Origin: an uncultured Cardiobacterium sp.
Lineage (GTDB): Bacteria; Pseudomonadota; Gammaproteobacteria; Cardiobacteriales; Cardiobacteriaceae
Direction of reading: 5' to 3'
Length of the DNA: 64,000 bases
Assembly (NCBI RefSeq): GCF_938028825.1
Contig: NZ_CALIZP010000033.1
Span: 1 to 64,000 of the forward strand
Part shown: piece by piece, positions 37,400 to 45,611 of the stretch
Layout: every line of letters starts with the position of its first letter
Numbering within the stretch: the stretch's first letter is position 1
Made by a program: the position numbers and the translations under genes
The notes under the pieces: generated by a model
Told to the model about the DNA's origin: nothing
Database searches by the model: none
The model's input: only the letters and a program-made list of their open reading frames with translations

Positions 37400-37765
37400 A
37401 TGACTATGCAAGACATCATCTACATCCATGCACTGCGGGTACGAACCGTCATCGGCATTTTGCCCCATGAACGCGCGGCGAAGCAAACCCTCATCATCAA
37501 CTGCGAACTGGGCACCGACACCCGCGCCGCCGGGGCATCTGACGACATCCAACAGGCGCTGGATTACGCCGCCATCTGCGCCGACATCACCGCTTACGCT
37601 GCAAACAGCAGGTACGGCCTCATCGAAGCCTTTGCCGAACACCTTGCCGCGCACCTGCTCGCCGCCTACCCGCTCGCCGCAAACGTCCGCCTCGACATCC
37701 AAAAACCCGGCGCGCTCGAAGCCACGCGCGAAGTCGGCCTGCGAATCTATCGGGAGCGAAACTGA
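37400..37765 (+). CDS. folB: Dihydroneopterin aldolase
   Basis: Folate pathway enzyme that cleaves dihydroneopterin. The 121-residue protein shows IYIHALRVRTVIGILPHERA, LDYAAICADI and the catalytic-region FGLIE-like YGLIEAFAEHLA, ending with RLDIQKPGAL. The ATG at 37400 is followed two codons later by a second ATG, either of which could be used. Confidence 0.93.
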   Translation: MTMQDIIYIHALRVRTVIGILPHERAAKQTLIINCELGTDTRAAGASDDIQQALDYAAICADITAYAANSRYGLIEAFAEHLAAHLLAAYPLAANVRLDIQKPGALEATREVGLRIYRERN

Positions 37766-37770
37766 GCCAC

Positions 37771-37776
37771 TATAAT
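37771..37776 (+). promoter_or_regulatory. Candidate -10 box for aspS
   Basis: A perfect TATAAT lies six bases after folB and 67 bases before the aspS start codon. No convincing -35 hexamer is seen at 17 bases upstream. Confidence 0.4.
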
Positions 37777-37843
37777 GCGGCCGCTTGCAGCCCGGCGGCA
37801 TCCGGCTGACCCAATACCGACATTAGCCAATAAAGGAAAACAC

Positions 37844-39637
37844 ATGTACAGACAACACTATGCGGCAGACGTGACCGAAAAACTCGACGGCGAAACCGTC
37901 AAAGTCGCCGGCTGGGTACACCGCCGGCGCGACCACGGCGGCGTCATCTTCATCGACCTGCGTGACCGCAGCGGCCTCGTGCAAATCGTCATCGACCCCG
38001 ACACCGCCGAAGCCTTCGCCCTCGCCGAACAAGTGCGCAGCGAATACTGCCTCGCCATCGAAGGCCGAGTCCGCCTGCGCCCAGCCGGTACTGAAAACCC
38101 CGACATGCTCAGCGGCAAAATCGAAATCCTCGGCAAAACGCTCACCGTCCTCTCCAAATCCGAAGCACTGCCCTTCCAGCTCGACGAAGACAACGTCTCC
38201 GAAGAAGTGCGCCTGAAAAACCGCACCATCGACCTGCGCCGCGACGTCATGCAGAAAAACCTCATCCTGCGCAGCAAAGTCGCCTCCTCCCTGCGCCGCT
38301 ACCTGGATGGTCACGGTTTCCTTGACATCGAAACCCCGATGCTGACCAAAGCTACCCCCGAAGGCGCGCGCGATTACCTTGTTCCCTCGCGTACCCACCC
38401 CGGCAAATTCTTCGCCCTGCCGCAATCGCCGCAACTCTTCAAACAGATGCTGATGATGAGCGGTTTCGACCGCTACTACCAAATCGTGCGCTGCTTCCGC
38501 GACGAAGACCTGCGCGCCGACCGCCAGCCCGAATTCACCCAGCTTGATATCGAAACCTCCTTCCTTGAAGAAGAAGACATTATGCAGCTCATGGAAACCA
38601 TGATTCGCGGCATCTTCAAAGAACACCTGAACGTTGACCTGCCCGACCCCTTCCCGCGCATGACCTACCGCGAAGCCATGCGCCGCTACGCCTCGGACAA
38701 ACCCGACCTGCGCATCCCGCTCGAACTCGTGGACATCGCCGACCTCGTCAAAGACAGCAATTTCAAAGTTTTCGCCGGTGTCGCCGCGCAAGAAAACGGC
38801 CGTGTCGTTGCCCTGAAAATCCCCGACGGCAACAAACTCACCCGCAAAGAAATTGACGACTACACCGCCTACGTCGCCCGCTACGGCGCCAAAGGCCTCG
38901 CTTACATCAAAGTCAACGACAAAACCAGCGCCGAAGGCCTGCAATCGCCTATCGTGAAATTCCTCACCAAAGAAGGCGGTGCAGAAGGTGCTATCGCGCT
39001 TGACATCGTACAACGCGTCGGCGCGGAAAACGGCGACCTCATCTTCTTCGGTGCCGACAAAGCGAACATCGTCAACGACGCCATCGGCGCGCTGCGCATC
39101 AAAATCGGGCACGATCTCAATATGCTCACCTGCGCCTGGGCACCGCTGTGGGTCATCGAATTCCCGATGTTCGAATACGACGAAAAAGACAAACGCTGGT
39201 ACTCCATGCACCATCCCTTCACCCAGCCGAAAACCGCGAACCTCGACGAACTCGATACCAAGCCCGGCGAAGTCCTCTCGCGCGCCTACGACATGGTGCT
39301 GAACGGCATCGAAGTTGGCGGCGGCTCCATCCGTATTCACCGCGACGACATGCAACAACGTGTCTTCCAAAGCCTCGGCATCGGCGAAGAAGAAGCCCAA
39401 CAAAAATTCGGCTTCCTGCTGAATGCCCTCAAATACGGCTGCCCGCCGCACGGCGGCATCGCCTTCGGCCTCGACCGCCTCATCATGCTGATGGCGGGCG
39501 CCAAATCCATCCGCGACGTCATGGCCTTCCCGAAAACCCAGACCGCCTACGACCCGCTCACCGACGCCCCCTCGGAAGCGAGCGAAGAACAACTCAAAGA
39601 ACTGCACATCCGCAAGCGGGAAAAACCGGCGGGCTGA
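37844..39637 (+). CDS. aspS: Aspartyl-tRNA synthetase
   Basis: Charges tRNA-Asp. The 597-residue protein has the bacterial layout: N-terminal OB-fold anticodon domain (VKVAGWVHRRRDHGGVIFID), class II catalytic core with motif 2 FRDEDLRADRQPEFTQLDIE, the bacterial GAD insertion, and motif 3 GIAFGLDRLIMLMAG. The ATG follows AAAGGAAAA. Whether it also charges tRNA-Asn cannot be judged here. Confidence 0.97.
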   Translation: MYRQHYAADVTEKLDGETVKVAGWVHRRRDHGGVIFIDLRDRSGLVQIVIDPDTAEAFALAEQVRSEYCLAIEGRVRLRPAGTENPDMLSGKIEILGKTLTVLSKSEALPFQLDEDNVSEEVRLKNRTIDLRRDVMQKNLILRSKVASSLRRYLDGHGFLDIETPMLTKATPEGARDYLVPSRTHPGKFFALPQSPQLFKQMLMMSGFDRYYQIVRCFRDEDLRADRQPEFTQLDIETSFLEEEDIMQLMETMIRGIFKEHLNVDLPDPFPRMTYREAMRRYASDKPDLRIPLELVDIADLVKDSNFKVFAGVAAQENGRVVALKIPDGNKLTRKEIDDYTAYVARYGAKGLAYIKVNDKTSAEGLQSPIVKFLTKEGGAEGAIALDIVQRVGAENGDLIFFGADKANIVNDAIGALRIKIGHDLNMLTCAWAPLWVIEFPMFEYDEKDKRWYSMHHPFTQPKTANLDELDTKPGEVLSRAYDMVLNGIEVGGGSIRIHRDDMQQRVFQSLGIGEEEAQQKFGFLLNALKYGCPPHGGIAFGLDRLIMLMAGAKSIRDVMAFPKTQTAYDPLTDAPSEASEEQLKELHIRKREKPAG

Positions 39638-39642
39638 CCTGA

Positions 39643-39672
39643 TAGCAACGCCTCCGCAAGGGGGCGTTTTTC
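39643..39672 (+). terminator. Terminator of aspS
   Basis: Stem around AACGCC / GGCGTT followed by TTTTT, six bases after the aspS stop codon. Confidence 0.75.
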
Positions 39673-39705
39673 ACGAACCGCGACAAGAATGGAATATCAC
39701 GACAC

Positions 39706-41124
39706 ATGAAAAACTGGGAACTGTGGATACAGCGCAACAAACAGCACTTCAAACATCCGGCGAATCTTAAAGAGCAATTTGTCAGGCAGATATTGAGCAA
39801 AATCGACGACATCAGTCCGGAAGACCTCAGCGCGACACACCGCTTTACCGACAGCAAAGGCGTTGAGCGCAGCATTGACATCCTTGTCAGCAATCCGGAC
39901 AAACACCAGCGTCTGGCCATCGAACTGGACGGTCTCGCCCCCTACAAGTCTGCCGACGGCGACATTGACTACCGCCGCTTCAACGAATACCTCGAACAGC
40001 AAAACGCGCTGAATGCCGCCTTCCCCGCCATCCTGCGCTACGGTGCCGCCAAGATGCAGCATGCGCCCGATGTCATCATGAACGAAATCGGCGACATCCT
40101 GCGCGCGCAGGCGCAAGGGGACTACACTCCCAAGAACAAGAAAGAAGACAACGCCGCCATCATCGAAGCCTACCAAGACGACATCCTGGCGCTGAAAAAG
40201 CTATGGGCGGCGGAAGCCCGCAGCCTGAAAGAAAATGCCGACCGCCTGGTTGCGCAGGCGGCGGGCAAGGGCAGAAACGACGCCCAGTTGCACATGCAGA
40301 TCCGGACACTTGACGCGCACATCCGCACCTACGAAGAGAAAATCCGCCAATACCAGCGGGCATCGCTTGCCGCCGTCATCGCCAACGAAATCGACATCAA
40401 GGCCCTTATCGCCGATATCCAAACTCTCAAAGACATCATGAGCGATATCCACCATGGGGCGGCCGGTGACGATTTCCACACCGGCGGGCAGGCGAAAAAA
40501 ACGGCGGTATCCCTGCTGCCGGCTGTCGCCGCCATCCTTGCCCTCGCTGCGATTGCGGCAGGCGGCTATTACTACGCCGGCAAAATGGCGAAAAAAAACG
40601 CCACCGCCCAAGCGGTGGATCCATCGGCGGTACTCACCGAACTGCCGGTAATCGAGCCGCCCGGCAGCACGGACGGAAGAGCGGCGTCGCCTGCTGCCTC
40701 CGGGCGCGATACCGGGACAGCGGCGCTGCCTGCCGTATCCACCGGCAGCATTGCCGCTGTCTCACCGCCGCCTGCGCCGGTCGAAACAAATCATCCGCCT
40801 CCCCAACAGGCAAAACAGGAAACACATGGTGACGACGGCAGCATCGCCGCGCGCGAAGCGGGGCAGCATATCGGTGAAACCCGCCGCGTCTGCGGCAGGG
40901 TTGCCGCCTTGAAAGAGACCAAAAAGAGCATCTCGCTTTATTTCGAGGCAGCGCCCCCCAAGCAGTCTTTTACCGCCGTAGTTGGGAAAACCAGCAAGGC
41001 GCTTGCCCGCCAAGCCTCCCAACTGGCGCATGCCGATGTTTGCGTCTCCGGCAAGATCGAGGAAAACAGGAAAAACCCACAAATGACCATCAGCGACTCT
41101 TCCCAGATTTCCTTTAACGACTGA
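39706..41124 (+). CDS. Membrane-anchored Vsr/DUF559-like nuclease fused to an OB-fold-like domain
   Basis: The 472-residue protein is not a named family to me. Residues about 30-145 resemble a Vsr/DUF559-type PD-(D/E)XK core: ERSIDILVSNPDKHQRLAIE supplies a metal aspartate and glutamate, followed by LDG, and later FPAILRYGAAKMQHAPDVIM matches the family helix and strand. A helical, probably coiled-coil stretch follows (150-245). A single membrane helix lies at about 267-292. A proline-rich linker leads to a C-terminal OB-like domain (383-472: HIGETRRVCGRVAA, FTAVVG, VCVSGKIEENRKNPQMTI). The PD-(D/E)XK lysine is not obvious, so activity is uncertain. Confidence 0.6.
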   Translation: MKNWELWIQRNKQHFKHPANLKEQFVRQILSKIDDISPEDLSATHRFTDSKGVERSIDILVSNPDKHQRLAIELDGLAPYKSADGDIDYRRFNEYLEQQNALNAAFPAILRYGAAKMQHAPDVIMNEIGDILRAQAQGDYTPKNKKEDNAAIIEAYQDDILALKKLWAAEARSLKENADRLVAQAAGKGRNDAQLHMQIRTLDAHIRTYEEKIRQYQRASLAAVIANEIDIKALIADIQTLKDIMSDIHHGAAGDDFHTGGQAKKTAVSLLPAVAAILALAAIAAGGYYYAGKMAKKNATAQAVDPSAVLTELPVIEPPGSTDGRAASPAASGRDTGTAALPAVSTGSIAAVSPPPAPVETNHPPPQQAKQETHGDDGSIAAREAGQHIGETRRVCGRVAALKETKKSISLYFEAAPPKQSFTAVVGKTSKALARQASQLAHADVCVSGKIEENRKNPQMTISDSSQISFND

Positions 41125-41220
41125 TGCCCCCGGAGCACGGCACAAAGCCGCCAGGCGGCACGAACACCGGGCGCGAGGCAAGCGGATACGGGAAGGAACG
41201 TTTTATGGATGTCCGGTCAG

Positions 41221-41265
41221 ACGCGCCAACACCATATTATTTCTATTTGCTTGAAACGACTATAT
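41221..41265 (-). repeat. Correia-like element, solo end
   Basis: Read on the minus strand it starts ATATAGTCGTTTCAAG and continues to ATGGTGTTGGCG, matching the end and outer core of the copies at 1-72 and 45430-45535. The other half is missing. Its terminal TATA runs straight into the glpT terminator. Confidence 0.65.
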
Positions 41266-41302
41266 AAAAAAGAGGGGAACCGTCGGGTTCCCCTCTTTTT
41301 TG
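41266..41302. terminator. Terminator of glpT and upstream plus-strand gene
   Basis: Strong stem AGAGGGGAACC / GGTTCCCCTCT with A6 before and T6 after, between convergent genes. Confidence 0.9.
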
Positions 41303-41315
41303 CCGTCAGGCGGGT

Positions 41316-42770
41316 TTATTTTTGCAGACGCTTGGATTCGGGGATTTTGGCTTTGTGTCTGCCTTCTTCAATAGTGGTAATGGCCAGCAGAATGATGGCG
41401 ATGATGCCGCCGCCTACGATGACTTCAAAACCTTTGTCCCAGCCGTAGCGTTCGGCAGTGCGGCCAATGACATAGGCTGCGGCCACGGTGCCGCCGAGGT
41501 AGCCGAAGAGGCCGGTGAAGCCTGCGGCGGTGCCGGCGGCTTTTTTCGGTGCGAGTTCCAGGGCGTGCAGGCCGATGAGCATGACCGGGCCGTAGATGAG
41601 GAAGCCCACGGTGGTCAGCAGGATGAAGTCGGTGAGCTGATAGGGGTTGCGGAACCATTCCACGTTGGCATATTGGGCCAGCTTGTCGGCAGGCGTCGCC
41701 GGATGCATCCACAGGGCAACGACAGCCAGGGTGGTCAGGGTCATGAAGACGACACCGGTCAGGCCGCGACGGCCTTTGAAAACTTTGTCCGAGACCCAGC
41801 CGCAGAGCAGGGTGCCGGGGATGGCGGCGAGTTCGTAGATGGTGTAGGCCCAGGCGGTACCTTTGAAGTCGAAGTGTTTGACTTCGCTGAGATACACCGG
41901 CGACCAGTTGAGCACACCGTAGCGGATGAGATAGACGAAGACGTTGGCGAGGGCGATGTACCACAGCAGGCGGTTTTTCAGGACGTAGGTCAGGAAGATT
42001 TCTTTGGTGGTGAGGTTTCTTTCCGCCGTTTTTTCGTCGTAGTTTTCCGGATAGTCGTTTTTCCACTGCTCAATTGGCGGCAGGCCGCAGGATTGCGGGG
42101 TGTCTTTCATGACGAAGTACACCGGCACGGCAAGCACCATGGCGATGATGCCCGGATAGTAGAGGGCTTGCCGCCAGATGTCGGCTTCTGTCGCCTTGAC
42201 GCCATGTTGCTGGTAGAAGACCCAGCCGGCGAGCAGCACCATCAGTCCCGGCATCATGCCGCCGACGTTGTGCGCGCAGTTCCAGATGGAGACGATGGAG
42301 CCACGTTCTTTTTTCGACCACCAGTGCACCATGGTCTTGCCGCAGGGTGGCCAGCCCATGCCCTGGAACCAGCCGTTGAGGAAGATCATGATGAAGGCGA
42401 TGACAACACCGCTGGTGGTGAAGAAGGGTACGGTCCCCATCAGGGTCATGCACAAGCCGGAAAGCAGCAGGCCGCAAGGCAGGAAGGCTTTGGGGTTGGC
42501 GCGGTCGGAAATGGATGCCATCAGGAATTTCGACAGGCCATAAGCGAGACCTACGGCGGTGCCGATTTGGCCGAGCTGTTCTTTGTTGTACAGGCCGGCG
42601 TCAATCAGCCCCTTTTGCGCAAGGTTGAAGTTGCCGCGCACGAAATAGTAGGCGGCGTAACCAAAGAAAATGCCGCAGAACACTTGCCAGCGCAGGCGGC
42701 GGTAGGTGGGATCAATTTTGTCGGCGGGCAGGCGGGGTGCATCCGGCGACGGTTTGAATATGCCAATCAT
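41316..42770 (-). CDS. glpT: Glycerol-3-phosphate transporter
   Basis: Inner-membrane antiporter that imports glycerol-3-phosphate in exchange for phosphate. The 484-residue MFS protein follows GlpT closely: GLAYGLSKFLMASISDR, NGWFQGMGWPPCGKTMVHWW, NCAHNVGG, DTPQSCGLPPIE and GLHALELAPKKAAGTAAGF. About twelve hydrophobic helices are present. It is somewhat longer than the E. coli protein (452), with an insertion in the helix 9-10 region. The ATG follows GGAGCCC. No glpQ is adjacent. Confidence 0.95.
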   Translation of the reverse strand: MIGIFKPSPDAPRLPADKIDPTYRRLRWQVFCGIFFGYAAYYFVRGNFNLAQKGLIDAGLYNKEQLGQIGTAVGLAYGLSKFLMASISDRANPKAFLPCGLLLSGLCMTLMGTVPFFTTSGVVIAFIMIFLNGWFQGMGWPPCGKTMVHWWSKKERGSIVSIWNCAHNVGGMMPGLMVLLAGWVFYQQHGVKATEADIWRQALYYPGIIAMVLAVPVYFVMKDTPQSCGLPPIEQWKNDYPENYDEKTAERNLTTKEIFLTYVLKNRLLWYIALANVFVYLIRYGVLNWSPVYLSEVKHFDFKGTAWAYTIYELAAIPGTLLCGWVSDKVFKGRRGLTGVVFMTLTTLAVVALWMHPATPADKLAQYANVEWFRNPYQLTDFILLTTVGFLIYGPVMLIGLHALELAPKKAAGTAAGFTGLFGYLGGTVAAAYVIGRTAERYGWDKGFEVIVGGGIIAIILLAITTIEEGRHKAKIPESKRLQK

Positions 42771-43336
42771 TAAGGGCTCCAAAGAGGTTAACAAGATTGA
42801 AGCGGCAGGTCATGCCGCATTCCGGGCGCGGATTGTAGCGACTTGCCGGTGAAGTGCCAACTTGCAATCTTTCTGCCGCTTTTCTTCTTTCTCGCGAAAA
42901 TGCGTGAACCGGGAAAAACTCGTCAACGGCCGATAATTCATCGTGTTTTCTCCAAGAAAATGCGGTGCCGGATTTTATGAATGGCCGTCTTTGTATGGCC
43001 GTTCTAAAAACAGTGAATAATCCCTTCCCAGCTTGCGGGGAAAAGTGGCCGGGGGCGGAAAGGGGGCAAAAAATGCCCGTCTGTCCCGCCGGGCGAGATT
43101 CGCCCTGCGGACGACCGCCCTCGCCCCTGCCCCTTCTCACCGCGTAAGCGGTTCCCATCCTGCCCGCAGGCCAGGGGCTTCCCTTTGTTTCTTCAGCTGT
43201 TTTGCAACTGTTGGGAAGGGCGGATACCTGTGCCCGTGAGGCTGGAACTGCCTGCACCGGACATACACTGTGTTCGGATGTCCCGCATGCCTTCCGCTAT
43301 CATTGCCGTCCCTCCCGCCATCCGCACGGATAACCC
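42771..43336. other. Intergenic region with degenerate repeats
   Basis: No gene was recognised in this 566-base gap. The left part is moderately A/T rich and probably holds the glpT promoter. The segment 43006-43118 resembles 8668-8770, and GGCCAGGGGCTTCCCTTTG near 43169 echoes GGCAGGGGTGGCTTCTCTTTG near 8842. Confidence 0.5.
43006..43118 (+). repeat. Dispersed intergenic repeat, copy 2
   Basis: Imperfect partner of 8668-8770, sharing AAAACAGT, TCCCTTCCC, GGAAAGGGGGCAAAA and GATTCGCCCTGCGGA-type words in the same order. Confidence 0.5.
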
Positions 43337-44515
43337 ATGACCCACAGCTACGACGTCCTCATCATCGGCGGCGGTGCCTCCGGCAGTTACTGCGCCATTC
43401 ACGCCGCCGCACGCGGCCTGCGCGTCTGCCTCCTCGAACACAACCGCGACATCGGCGCGAAAATCCGCGTCTCCGGCGGTGGCCGATGCAACTACACCAA
43501 CCTGCACCTCAGCGCCGAGGCCTACCACGGCCACAACCCCGCCTTTGTCCGCTCCGCGCTTGCCCGCCACGACCAGTGGCAGGTGCTGGACTGGTTCGCC
43601 GCACGCGGCATCACCGCCGCAGAAAAGCACCAGGGGCAAATATTCGCCGCCGAACGCGCGCGCGGCATCCTCACTGCCCTGCATGACAGCCTCACCGCCA
43701 GCGGCGTTCACTTACACCACCACATCGCCATCCACAGCCAGCACTACGACGGCGACTGCTACCGCGTCGAAACCAGCCACGGCGATTTCCGCGCACCGCA
43801 ACTCGTCATCGCTTGCGGCGGGCCAAGCTATCCCAAACTGGGCGCCAGCGACTACGCCCTGCGCGTCACCAAACAGTACGGCATTCGCAACTACCCTTTC
43901 CGTCCCGCCCTGGTGCCGCTCACGCTCGCGACTCCGCCCGTCGGCCTCGTCGGCATCAGCCACGAAGTCAGCATCACAACCGCCGGCGCGCCCAGCTTCC
44001 GTGATGACCTGCTCTACACCCATCGCGGCATCAGCGGCCCCGCCGTGCTGCAAATCTCCGGCTACCGGCAAAAAGACGCGCCCATCGTCATCAACCACCT
44101 GCCCGATCTGCCCGCCGATTACCTGATGGCGGAAAAACGCGCCCACCCGCAGCACAGCCTCGCGCACGCCCTGCGCCCGCACCTGCCGAAAGCTGTCGCC
44201 GACCACTTTGCCGCCGCACACGGCAACCGCGACCTGCACGCATACAGCGACGCCGCCCTGCGCGACATCATGCACGGCCTGCAACATCAGGCCGTCGCCA
44301 TCAGCGGCAGCGAAGGGATGGGCAAGGCGGAAGTGAGCAGCGGCGGCGTGGACACGCGCGAAATCGACCCGAAAACCTTCGCTGTAAAGAAACAGCCCGG
44401 CCTCTTCATCATCGGTGAAGCGCTGGATGTAACGGGTTGGCTCGGCGGCTACAACCTGCAATGGGCGTGGTCGTCCGGATGGTGCTGCGCGCAGCATCTC
44501 GGCGACGGGGCATGA
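43337..44515 (+). CDS. BaiN/YhiN-family FAD-dependent oxidoreductase
   Basis: The 392-residue flavoprotein has an N-terminal Rossmann motif IIGGGASGSYCAIHAA, the family stretch GAKIRVSGGGRCNYTN, GGPSYPKLGASDYAL in the middle and a C-terminal GLFIIGEALDVTGWLGGYNLQWAWSSG-like end (read as two shorter motifs, FIIGEALDVTG and GGYNLQWAWSSG). E. coli YhiN and HI0933 are relatives; the physiological substrate is not established. DUF1737 and acetyltransferase genes follow on the same strand. Confidence 0.88.
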   Translation: MTHSYDVLIIGGGASGSYCAIHAAARGLRVCLLEHNRDIGAKIRVSGGGRCNYTNLHLSAEAYHGHNPAFVRSALARHDQWQVLDWFAARGITAAEKHQGQIFAAERARGILTALHDSLTASGVHLHHHIAIHSQHYDGDCYRVETSHGDFRAPQLVIACGGPSYPKLGASDYALRVTKQYGIRNYPFRPALVPLTLATPPVGLVGISHEVSITTAGAPSFRDDLLYTHRGISGPAVLQISGYRQKDAPIVINHLPDLPADYLMAEKRAHPQHSLAHALRPHLPKAVADHFAAAHGNRDLHAYSDAALRDIMHGLQHQAVAISGSEGMGKAEVSSGGVDTREIDPKTFAVKKQPGLFIIGEALDVTGWLGGYNLQWAWSSGWCCAQHLGDGA

Positions 44516-44591
44516 CCGCCCTGCCCTGCCCCGTTGCGCCGCCGCCATGAACGCGGCATCATCCCGCTTCCCCCCTTGACAAGGAGACACC

Positions 44592-44789
44592 ATGAAAATC
44601 TACCGCTTCCTCACCGGCGCCGATGACGCCGCCTTCTGCCGTCGCGTTACCGAAGCCCTGCAAAACGGCTGGGAACTCTACGGCAACCCGCAACTGACCG
44701 GCGACGCCAACGGCCGCTTCTGCGGGCAGGCCGTCGTCAAAGAAGTCGCAGGCGAATACGACCCGCAGAAACCGCTGGGTGAATACTGA
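44592..44789 (+). CDS. DUF1737 domain protein
   Basis: A 65-residue soluble protein starting MKIYRFLTGADDAAFCRRV with the family segment LQNGWELYGNPQLT. Function is unknown. The ATG follows AAGGAGAC. Its stop overlaps the next start (the final A of TGA is the A of ATG), so it is coupled to the acetyltransferase gene. Confidence 0.8.
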   Translation: MKIYRFLTGADDAAFCRRVTEALQNGWELYGNPQLTGDANGRFCGQAVVKEVAGEYDPQKPLGEY

Positions 44790-45172
44790 TGACCGAATAC
44801 GAAAAAATGCTTGCGGGCGCGCCGCACCAGCCCTATGACGCGGTGCTTGTCGCCACGCGTCACCGCTGCCGCAGCCTCCTCTGGCGCTACAACACGCAAA
44901 TCCCGCCGCACGACGACGCGGCGCGGGCGGCGCTGCTTACCGAACTGCTCGGCGCACTGCCGGAAGGCATCCACATCAGCGCGCCGTTCTACTGCGACTA
45001 CGGGCGGCACATCCACGCCGGCAAACGCTTCTACACCATCGGCGCGGGCAGCGTCGTCAGCAAGGACATCCCCGCCGGGGTGATTGCCGTCGGCAACCCC
45101 TGCCGCGTCCTGCGTGCCATCAGCGACGCCGACCGCGAACAGTACGCCGCCCGGGGCATCCGCGCCGGTTGA
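44789..45172 (+). CDS. Maltose O-acetyltransferase-like protein with internal deletion
   Basis: The 127-residue product has the Maa/LacA N-terminus (TEYEKMLAGAPHQPYDAVL) and C-terminus (GAGSVVSKDIPAGVIAVGNP), but jumps from YCDYGRHIHAGKRFY directly to TIGAGSVV. Full-length relatives are about 185 residues. The missing 60-odd residues hold most of the left-handed beta helix and the catalytic histidine, so acetyltransferase activity is unlikely. The reading frame is preserved, so a stable short product is possible. Confidence 0.75.
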   Translation: MTEYEKMLAGAPHQPYDAVLVATRHRCRSLLWRYNTQIPPHDDAARAALLTELLGALPEGIHISAPFYCDYGRHIHAGKRFYTIGAGSVVSKDIPAGVIAVGNPCRVLRAISDADREQYAARGIRAG

Positions 45173-45182
45173 GGGTCATACT

Positions 45183-45212
45183 GAAAAAAGCGGGCTTCAG
45201 CCCGCTTTTTTG
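45183..45212 (+). terminator. Terminator after acetyltransferase-like gene
   Basis: Stem AAGCGGGCT / AGCCCGCTT with a TC gap, A-run before and T6 after. Confidence 0.85.
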
Positions 45213-45311
45213 CTGCCGCCGCAATGCCGGGCGCTTTGCCGTGAAGTTGAAAGTGGCGTAAAAAAAGCGCCAACAAAGTTGGCGCGAAAGAGGAAAAAAC
45301 AATGAAAGAGA

Positions 45312-45387
45312 TGGCCCGCCCGAAGGGATTCGAACCCCTGACCTTTGCCTCCGGAGGGCAACGCTCTATCCACTAAGCTACGGGCGG
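45312..45387 (-). tRNA. tRNA-Arg (anticodon CCG)
   Basis: On the minus strand, a 76-base cloverleaf with encoded CCA. The acceptor stem pairs CCGCCCG with CGGGCGG, discriminator G. The anticodon arm TTGCC-CTCCGGA-GGCAA gives anticodon CCG. The T arm holds GGTTCGAATCC. It closely resembles the E. coli tRNA-Arg(CCG) pattern. Confidence 0.97.
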
Positions 45388-45398
45388 GAAGGGCGCGC

Positions 45399-45427
45399 AT
45401 TGTAGCGGATGCCCCGTGTTTCGGCAA
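45399..45427 (-). promoter_or_regulatory. Promoter of tRNA-Arg(CCG)
   Basis: On the minus strand, TTGCCG (45427-45422), a 17-base spacer, then TACAAT (45404-45399). The -10 box is 12 bases from the mature 5' end. The -35 box lies within one copy of a 12-base direct repeat and next to the Correia-like element. Confidence 0.7.
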
Positions 45428-45429
45428 TT

Positions 45430-45535
45430 TATCGTCGTTCCAACCAGAACTAATACGGCGTTGGCCCGCCCCGCCGTACCGGTTGTACTGTCTTCGACTC
45501 GCCGCCTTGTCCCAGCCCTATTTGAAACGACTATA
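45430..45535. repeat. Complete Correia-like miniature inverted-repeat element
   Basis: About 106 bases bounded by TATCGTCGTTCCAA on the left and the inverted TATAGTCGTTTCAA on the right. The core reads TACGGCGTTGGC, GCCGTACC, TTGTACTGTCTTCG and CGCCGCCTTGTCC. Length and core match the short Neisseria Correia element as recalled, but the ends differ from the Neisseria TATAGTGGATTAA. Flanking TA dinucleotides fit a TA target. No coding potential. Confidence 0.8.
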
Positions 45536-45599
45536 TCCGCCGGAGCCGCACCGGTTGCGTTCAATCCCGCTGTTTGCCCTGTGCCGTCGGCATCGGCGG

Positions 45600-45611
45600 G
45601 TTTCGGCAATT
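45600..45611 (+). repeat. Second copy of 12-base direct repeat GTTTCGGCAATT
   Basis: GTTTCGGCAATT is at 45418-45429 and again here, enclosing the Correia-like element and about 64 further bases. Confidence 0.6.
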
